From positions 918,001-982,000 of the forward strand of contig WPIO01000101.1 in the NCBI GenBank assembly GCA_009760855.2: a stretch of 64,000 nt of DNA, in the 5' to 3' direction. The position numbers were made by a program, and so were the translations under genes. The DNA is from Cristatella mucedo. Its lineage: Eukaryota > Bryozoa > Phylactolaemata > Cristatellidae. Under the pieces are notes generated by a model, which was given only the letters and a program-made list of their open reading frames with translations, was not told the origin of the DNA and ran no database searches. How positions within the stretch are numbered: the first letter of the stretch is position 1; each line of letters begins with the position of its first letter. Positions 56,221 through 64,000 of this stretch are shown piece by piece.

Positions 56221-57668
56221 AATAATAATGCACTTAATTATGCACTTGATAAACTGCCCTCAGAGAACTCAATCTCTTTCTAGGCGCTTTACATTTGCTG
56301 CAAAGGGAAATGCAATTGAATGGTGAGTAATATCATGCTTGATAAAAAGCATGAATAACATGGTTAGGGGTGACATGCACAGGGTCAGCATGCAAATTTG
56401 GTTAGTGGCAGCATGCACAGTGTCAGCATGCATAAGCACACGGTGGACGAATCACAGGGACCCACTTAATGCTGTCCTAAATAGGTGTGTCTTCAAGTTC
56501 TTTTTAAATGTGGTCAGGTCAGGGGTTGTTATGACGCAAGTCGGAAGGGAGTTCCAGGCTTTGAGAGCATACGAACTAAATGCAAGGTCTCCAAAGGATT
56601 TGAGGTTTGTATGCGGTATTGGTAGACTGTTGGATTACGAATAGCGGGTGGTACGATGCTTGGCCTGGTGGGAGAGTAGATCTGAGAGATGGGCTGGAGC
56701 CAAAGAATGACGTGAATTAAAAGTGAGCGACAAAACCTTGAAGTCAATCCGTTGCTTGACTGGTAGCCAGTGCAGGTCGGCGAGAAGTGATGTGATGTGG
56801 CAACTGCGACGCTCATGACAGACAAGCCTAGCTGCAAAGTTTTGCACCAGCTGCAATCGCCTGATTGCACATGCCGGTAGGCCAGTAAGCAGTGAGTTGC
56901 AGAAGTCGTGACAGGAAGTCACGAATGCATGGACCAGCTTAGACGTGGTATCCTTATCTAAACAAGCGCGAATTTTAGCAATGTTATGTAGCTGAAAATA
57001 GGCGGATTTGACTGTGGAGCTGATCTGGTCGTCTAACGAGAGGTCACTTGGGAACATGATACCTAGATTTCGAGCTGATTCAAGAGGAGATATGCTGGCA
57101 GAGCCAATTTTGAGCGTCAGCCTTTCCAATTTCTGAATCACACTGGGTTTACCCATAACTAGTAGGTTAGTTTTATCATCGTTTAGTTATAGAAAATTTG
57201 CTGCCACCCATGTGCGGATGTCATCAATACATGCAGCAAAGTGAGTTGAGAGAATTTGAGGTGCTCGAAGGCTGGGAGGGATCAAGGCAAAGGTACAACT
57301 GAGTGTCATCCGCATAGAAGTGAAAGCCTAGATTGTGCTTGGCAATCACATCAGCAAGAGGCAGAGTATAAACCATGAAAAGAGTGATAGCACGGAGTCC
57401 TGATGTACCCCATATTTCAGAGGTACCTTGGATGATCTTTGTCCATTAACGTCAATACTCTGGAGTCTCCCACTGAAAAGGGACCTGAACCATTGCAGAG
57501 CAGTGCCAGTGATGCCCAAGCGAGATGAGAGGCGCTCTAGAAGAACTTTGTGATTGATAATATCAAAAGCTGCCGAAAGATCGAGCAAAACAAGCAGAGA
57601 CACTCTACCCATGTCTGCATTCCTAAGTAGGTCGTTGTATACCCTCAGCAATGGTGACTCTGTGGAGT
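56221..57668 (-). mobile_element. L2/CR1-group LINE, best-preserved RT, reverse
   Basis: On the minus strand it enters at HSTESPLLRVYNDLLRNADM, then LVLLDLSAAFDIINHKVLLE, GITGTALQWF, an intact catalytic box ([17 protein letters not shown]), then MGKPSVIQKLERLTL and a C-terminal LLADLHWLPVKQRIDFKVLS. It ends with a complete 3' UTR. Only a few frame breaks are seen, so it is the youngest-looking LINE here. It is 5'-truncated at 57668 against a GC-rich minisatellite. Confidence 0.92.
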
Positions 57669-57906
57669 GAATAGAGAGACGCCGGCGGGAAGCCCGTCTG
57701 ACGCCCGCGGGAAGCCCGCCGGACGCCCGCCGGACGCCCGCGGTACTCCCGCCGGACGCTAGCCGGACGCCCGCGGTACTCCCGCCGGACGCTAGCCGGA
57801 CGCCCGCGGTACGCCCGCCGGACGCCCGAGGTACGCCCGCCGGACGCCCGCGGTGCGCCCGCCCGATGCCCGCCGGACGCCCACCAGACGCCGCCAGATG
57901 CAGCCA
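57669..57906. repeat. GC-rich minisatellite
   Basis: The unit CGCCGGACGCCCGCGGTACT and shorter variants (GCCGGACGCCCGCGG) repeat throughout about 240 bp. The ~31-bp unit ending TCCCGCCGGACGCTAGC appears twice in perfect tandem. Confidence 0.95.
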
Positions 57907-58185
57907 GATTTTGTAGTCGCACGCGGACAAGCGTGCGCGCAACAAAACCTTCAAAAACACGCGTGCGGTAGTCTTATTTTTAATCTATTTTTAAATAGGC
58001 ATTTTAAAATGTCTTAAAATATGTCCACATTTTCAAAGCACTTTATGTCTTCTAAAATAACATTACTGCGACAGTGCACGAACTACTGCTAGCTACTAGG
58101 GTCCAGCTATTACGCCCAAGTGTAGTGTGATTGAGTGCAATTGGGCGACGTGCCTAAGCGCGGGCACCCAAGCCATCATCTTGTG
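57907..58185. other. Non-coding stretch
   Basis: Nothing recognised. Confidence 0.5.
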
Positions 58186-58775
58186 CAGGAGGTTACGAGA
58201 ATCGGACGGAAGCGACCACAGTTAGAGAGTGCGAGATCGCGCGAGAGAAATCGGCCGCCTTCTATCTAGCAAAGCTTGCAGCAGCTGCAGCTCGAACCTG
58301 CATAGCGGAGCGGCGGCAGCAGCAGCAGCAGACATTAACTAATACCCGGCCGCGAAGAAAAGGGCAATAAATCGCTCTACTAAGTTGTACAGCCTTGTCA
58401 GCCATTTTAGATTAGAGGACTGCTCTGTGCTTCCAGCACCAAGCAATATCTCTTTCCTTTTCGCATAGCAGGTATTCGTTTGCACACGCCTGTGAAATCA
58501 CTCAAGTCGTGTGCTTTAAAATATTGTTAATAAAGTTGAGCAATTTCTCGCACGTATATTTTTCGAGATTGCTAGCATTGCGGGCTTTTGTCTGAGTGCT
58601 TTCAACGGGGCGCTATCGCTAGACCTGAGTAACAGGGCAGCAAATCAGGAGCCGCCGCTGAACGAAAAACACCACGTGACAGCGTCCCTGCTGGAGCGCT
58701 CCGGTACGGACGGTGTACGTTCAAGCGTGCGGCCTCTCGACTCCGGATGCCTCCACAGCCAACGGCCCTACAAAT
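58186..58775 (+). repeat. Long dispersed repeat W, copy 1
   Basis: It matches 63047-64000. Anchors: TAGAGAGTGCGAGATC.C and GAGAGAAATCGGCCG, GCAAAGCTTGCAGCAGCTGC, CTCGA.CCTGC, TGCCCGG or ACCCGG, AAGTTGTACAGCCT, and at the far end TTCAAGCGTGCGGCCTCTCG, ACTCCGGATGCCTCC. Confidence 0.85.
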
Positions 58776-59265
58776 GTACTCAAAGTTGGACGAAATGAGG
58801 CCGTCCAATGAGTTGGCGTTCGCTCGCAGAGTCGATGCCTCAAGTCTCGGCGAAAGGCTCGACTGCCGCCTCTCTGTCGACGAAGCTTCCTTTAGGAGGT
58901 GGCAAGATGGCAAGAAACGCACTGACAGCCTGTGACAGCGATCCGCGAGACCTGTCGTCGGGCTGGACAGGGAAACTGAGAAACAAGTCACCTGTCTCGA
59001 ATACCGAGCACTTTATTGTAAGAAGCCACGACGGGCAAGCCGAACCTACTCACTCTGCCAGAGCCGCTGTGCCGGAGTTGAGGCACTAGCTAGCTGTATA
59101 ACTGGCTTTCCTGGTGCTGCTCCCTGGAAGCTTCCGAGAGTGCCAGCAAGGTGCTAGCTCTGTGCAGCCGCATCAGTCAGCACTAGCGTCAGTCAGCACT
59201 GCGACTAGCCACCGCGGCCCTCAGAGTTGGGATCCACTGGCTGGGACGAGGGTCAGCTAGTGCTT
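58776..59265. other. Non-coding stretch
   Basis: Open frames on both strands cover 58600-59090, but the left part belongs to repeat W and no known motif is seen. Confidence 0.45.
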
Positions 59266-59925
59266 CACAGTCAGAACTGCTGCGACCGTATTGGAGGCTC
59301 CGTTAAAGCTGACACTGCGGCTGCCGGTGCTCGCAGGCTTACAGCTCGGCTGCAGACCGGTCGGACTGGCCACGAGCTCCCGGAAGCTCACCAGCCGGGG
59401 CCAATGGGCTTGCAGCCCTAACTAGATGCAGCTTGCTGGCTCGGTATTGGGACGTTGGCATTCCAAATCAGCTAGATTGTGAATCTTAAAGATTAATAGC
59501 TCTTCGTGAGCTAGGATCTGTAGGAACTAATCCTTGTAATCTCTTACTTTTAGACAGCTTTAAAGAACATCTGGATTGATGGTTAATCTCTTGTACAAAA
59601 TTGCTGATTCTGAGCGCATGTAGCCACCAAGCTATGCTTATCCTATTAAACTGTGATTACTTGACACGCTTGCTTTGCAACATATGCAAAGGGCCTAACA
59701 AAGATCTAGTTCTCTTACGGTGAAATAATAATAGTTTTATTATCATAATCAAAGTTCAAAGGCATTCTTGATTGCTGTCATGCTTTGACACGTTGGTGAC
59801 GCCAAGCGAGCAGGTGCTACGACTAGTTGCTATCGAATCCGACTCCAGCAGTCGTTCATAAGTATTCATTTCACAGCAGTATATTATGGTAACTCTAGTC
59901 ATATTGCCGAGTTTCCTCAAGTTGG
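59266..59925 (+). repeat. Direct repeat V, copy 1
   Basis: It matches 60290-60890: CACGAGCTCC.GGAAG, AGCCGGGGCCAATGG.CTTG, TTGCTGGCTCGGTATTGG, AACATCTGGATTGATGGTTA, CATGTAGCCACCAAGCTA and GAGCAGGTGCTACGACT. Near 59680-59740 it contains a decayed LINE tail. Confidence 0.88.
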
Positions 59926-59929
59926 CGGT

Positions 59930-60250
59930 ACAGTCGTCCAGTCGCACGTAGGGCACCCGCTATAGTTTTTTCAAGAAATCTCAGTACTCGTCTCTTCACG
60001 AGATCAACTTGACCGAAACGTTTAAGCTCACCGTTTCATTTAGACATAGCCCATCCAGCACTCAAGCCCTCGAGCTTTGTACTTGGAGGAACGAAAAAAA
60101 CTTACCGAAACTGAGGCATTCATTTCATCATGTGTAACTTTCCTCAACTGAATATTTGCATGCCTTCGTATGCAGCTTGACATGAATGCACAGATCCCGC
60201 GACGCCAGAGCAGTGCCTGACTAGAGGTGCTCGACGTAAGGGCCCTGACT
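59930..60250 (+). repeat. Dispersed repeat block Z, copy 2
   Basis: It matches 37740-38070 (GGAGGAACGAAAA, GAATATTTGCATGCC, GCAGCTTGACATGA, GTGCTCGACGTAAGGGCCC). Confidence 0.8.
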
Positions 60251-60289
60251 AGCCCTCTTGCGACTTAAATGCGATCCTAGCTGAAACAG

Positions 60290-60888
60290 CAGCAGCAGCT
60301 CAGAAGCGTCGGCAGCCGGATCGGACAGGTCACGAGCTCCAGGAAGAGCCAGCACCAGCCGGGGCCAATGGACTTGCAGCCCTGGCTAGGTGCAGCTTTG
60401 CTCCTATGCTTGCTGGCTCGGTATTGGAATGCTAGCATTCCGAATCAGCTAGATGAGTCTTAAAGATGTATAGCTCTTCGTGAACTAGGATCTCTACGAA
60501 CTAATCAAGTTAATCTCTCACTTTTAGACAGCACTAAGGAACATCTGGATTGATGGTTAATGAATTGTTTAATATTGCTGCTTCTGAGCCCATGTAGCCA
60601 CCAAGCTACGTTCATCATACGGACAAAGGACTAATTTACTCGCTTCCTTTGCAGCATACTTAAAAGGCCTAACAGAGATCCTGTTCTCTTACGGCGATGT
60701 ACAAGTGCATAAATAATAATATATTTATTATCATAAATAAAATATACAGATATTCTTCGTTGCTGTTGCACTCTGTCGAGTCGGTGGCGATAGGCGAGCA
60801 GGTGCTACGACTCGATGCCTTCGACTGACTCCAGCATTCCTTCATATTCATGCATAGTCATTCAACAGCAGCACATTATTGCAACTCT

Positions 60889-60890
<2 letters not shown>
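60290..60890 (+). repeat. Direct repeat V, copy 2
   Basis: Second copy, offset by about 1.0 kb from 59266-59925. It carries the same embedded decayed LINE tail (TTAAAAGGCCTAACAGAGAT, GTTCTCTTACGGCGAT). Confidence 0.88.
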
Positions 60891-61571
<681 letters not shown>

Positions 61572-62214
61572 AGCAAGGTTCAACTCCAAATGGAGGTGAC
61601 CAATTTTTCCTAACGATTCAATATTCTTCAAGGTCATGAATGGTGCGTAAATAAAGCACTGGTTTTTAGCTAATGCATGTGACGTCACTAACCAAGAGAA
61701 CCAGAGGTTAAAAGACATTCCTCCATCCAGTGTTAGGATTTACAGCAAATAATCACGTTATTTAATAATTATATTTTAGGAGTAACAATTGCGCACATCA
61801 GCACAACATCTTGCGGTTCAGCAAAATCTTTCGTCGCTCGAGGTGAATATAAGCGTAATGCTGGTAAATGAACTGACGATCGTACTCTCAATAAAATTGT
61901 ACTCTTCCGCACATGTCTCCCTGTTTAATCGTAAGTTTATGCCAACGTATAAGCTTGAGCATTCACTTTTTGTACGGTGCTTAGCATGTTCCTCTCGTTG
62001 CTGTATGTCAAATTCTTTTGGAGCTAAACCAGTACTTTTGCAAAACGAGCAGTAGCCACAAGCCCTTGACAATCGACTTTTGGGCTTGCTCTATAAATAA
62101 ACGCAAGTTAACGCATCGCTCAAATACACATGTAAATAAAATACACAAGTTATTGCATAGACACAGAATAAAGGCTCACTCACGCAGAGTTCCTTGCATT
62201 ACAATGATGGGATA
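61572..62214. other. Non-coding stretch, nothing recognised
   Basis: Short open frames only, without known motifs. Confidence 0.5.
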
Positions 62215-62360
62215 GGAATAGTAATAATAATAAAAATTTCTATAGAGCACTAAGGGAATTTAATCTCTATTCAGGTGCTTCACATACGCCACAGGGCTCA
62301 AGCCCACAACCTCGGCCAGATCTTCGTTGTGGTGAGTGCCTTGACCGCTGAAAGATTGAG
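62215..62360 (-). mobile_element. SINE family 1, reverse
   Basis: On the minus strand: GTCAAGGCACTCACC, GTGGGCTTGAGCCCTGTGGC, GAAGCACCTGAATAGAGATT, AAATTCCCTTAGTGCTC and an (ATT)n-like tail. Confidence 0.82.
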
Positions 62361-62482
62361 CGTCACTGACTGCATTTTTGAGGTTGCCAGCGCAGCGGTC
62401 GCTCGGCGGTTTCAAGAACTAGGTTGGAGGAAGAGGAAAGTAGCTCTCAACCCAAGGAGTCGGGCCATCGACGGTTACCCTT

Positions 62483-62582
<100 letters not shown>

Positions 62583-62732
62583 TGCTCGCCGGCTGGACCG
62601 CCAAAAATGCTTGTTCACTCTGCCCTTAATGTCGCGGCTGAGCTTCCAAAGCAGGAGCAGGAGTGCCAAGATACTTTTTGGGTGCACTAAAGGATGTGAC
62701 TGATGTGTGCGCCTTTATTCTTATGGATGGGG

Positions 62733-62918
62733 CCAGCCGCGATGGCAGACTAGGCAAGGCGGTTGCTTTCATGACCTCGTTCCCGAGGTCGTGGGTTCGA
62801 TTTCTGTGGTGGGCGATTCTTTATCGCCACTGCAAGCGGTGGTGATAGCCGTCAAGGCTCTTCTGTCGCTATACAAAAAGAGGCTGTTTAAGCAGCTAGG
62901 ATTTATTTTTATCGTGGG
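62733..62918 (+). mobile_element. SINE family 2, full length
   Basis: GCCGCGATGGCAGACTAGGC, AAGGCGGTTGC, GTCGTGGGTTCGATTTCTG, CGCCACTGCAAGCGGTGGTG, ATAGCCGTCAAGGCTCTTCT, GTCGCTATACAAAAAGAGGC and GTTTAAGCAGCTAGGATTTA. This is the best copy of the family. Confidence 0.9.
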
Positions 62919-63046
62919 GCACGCAGCTCTTGGTTCATCATGAAGGAAATAACTTCGTCGCTCTCTGCATTAGTCCTAAAGCACTCTCACGCCGGTCTTT
63001 GGTGTTAGCCATCGAGTTCCAGCATAGATACTGCGAAGGAGGGGGC

Positions 63047-64000
63047 AACAGCTAGAGAGTGCGAGATCACCCGAGAGAAATCGGCCGTCCGCTAGCTTGC
63101 AAAGCTTGCAGCAGCTGCAGCTCGAGCCTGCTTGGAAGATGTAAGCAGCAATGGCAGCGGCGGCAGCAGCAGCAGCACCAGACCTAAGTTAATGCCCGGT
63201 CACGAAAAAAAAAAAAAAAAATCGATCTAGCAAGTTGTACAGCCTCGTCAGCCTTGTTAGCTTAGAGAATCTCGCTGTGCTTTCAGCGACAATGAACGTT
63301 TCCTTCTTCTTTTTTTTGGCGTATTAGTAACTGACTTGAACAACAACAACCGGTTAAATCACTTAAATAGGGCACTTAAAAGACTGTTATTACAGTTAAG
63401 CACTTTTGTCGTTCGTGCGTTTTTCGAGGTTGCTGTAGCATTTCGACCTTTTGTCGGAGCGCTTTTGACGGGTGCCGAAGCTAGCAGCCTAGTAACAATC
63501 CAGCCAATCAGGAGCCGCCGAAGAACGATCTCGGAGAACGTTCGAGGAGACGCTAGGCCCTGGAGCAGTCACATGGCACCTGGCTGAGCTGCTTCGGGCT
63601 GTGTGGACGGGGCTACATCATCGTACTATTCTTAGCTATTTAATAAAGAAGCTACAGCGATCGATGCACGTAGCCGAAAGTATCAGTCACTTCCGACACC
63701 ATCGACTTATACCGGAAGTAGTCCTACGAGCCCAACGTAGTGATTTTTAACTAAGACCACCCGGCCGCTGAGACTGCTCATTCATGCTGCAGAGAGTACA
63801 CGGGCCGGAGGAGGGCAGAAGTAAGGAAGGCATACGATCCAGAAAGCCCAAGCTCTAGATAAAGAAAGCCCAAGCTCCAGATCCAGAAAGCCCAAGAGCC
63901 GATGGGTGCTACAATCTGCACCGTGCGGGAGCGCTCTGGCGTCGACGGTGGACGTTCAAGCGTGCGGCCTCTCGACTCCGGATGCCTCCGTTACCAACGG
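63047..64000 (+). repeat. Long dispersed repeat W, copy 2 (with 300-bp extra part), runs to window end
   Basis: The left part (63047-63540) and right end (63929-64000) match 58186-58775. The right end TTCAAGCGTGCGGCCTCTCG, ACTCCGGATGCCTCC is almost unchanged. Between them lies sequence absent from copy 1, including three ~25-bp tandem units with AGAAAGCCCAAG (63838-63897). Confidence 0.82.

Noticed and set aside
57346-57960. 204-codon minus-strand frame joining a Gly/Arg/Ser repeat to a reverse transcriptase.
   Set aside because: It is a chance read-through from the GC minisatellite into the truncated LINE, not a fusion gene.

Overview
The window is animal (metazoan) nuclear DNA from a species that is not a vertebrate. 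Two intron-containing host genes are recognisable, embedded in a dense mixture of LINEs, tRNA-derived SINEs, a short hAT element, long microsatellites and complex foldback-type repeats. I see no retrovirus-like or Polinton-like element, no CRISPR array and no free-standing tRNA or rRNA gene. The phylum cannot be fixed from the sequence. The LINE is of the L2/CR1 group, MAX is divergent, and there is a SPIN-like hAT MITE.

Left part (1-18.1 kb): a 5'-truncated LINE (52-940) is followed by the farnesyltransferase beta subunit gene FNTB on the + strand. Nine exons (2963-13649) can be joined with every splice phase matching. They encode about 307 residues, down to a natural stop. The first ~120 residues of the family are not found. 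Introns 1 and 2 (4.35 and 3.17 kb) are filled with SINEs, a (TG)n tract and an old LINE. On the - strand, converging on FNTB, is MAX, the obligate bHLH-zipper partner of MYC (four exons, 18082-16086, about 174 residues). FNTB and MAX are also convergent neighbours in human (14q23), so this looks like very old microsynteny.

Middle part (18.1-41.4 kb): mostly non-coding. It holds (AT)n, (CT)n, (CA)n, (GT)n and (GA)n tracts, a polypurine tract, the SPIN-like hAT MITE (22577-22763), several SINEs, a LINE with nested insertions (38470-40836), and two weak candidate host exons (27582-27684 on -, 32422-32745 on +).

Right part (41.4-64 kb): 41.54-51.65 kb is the most unusual stretch. Divergent ~165-bp monomers rich in GCAATGCACGGCAATCGACG form long units, each beginning with TTCGACGAATTACC and lying in alternating orientation (+ + - + -). 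This gives two foldback-like palindromic elements, 42452-47466 and 48609-51651. Further right, two LINE copies lie head to tail on the - strand (57668-55095) against a GC-rich minisatellite. Several 0.4-0.6 kb repeat blocks recur two or three times between 33 and 64 kb, some ending in (GA)n.

The L2-like LINE and SINE family 1 share a 3' tail: a short hairpin with AGAGATT.AGTTCTCT followed by (ATT)n or an AT-rich end. The LINE machinery therefore probably mobilised the SINE.
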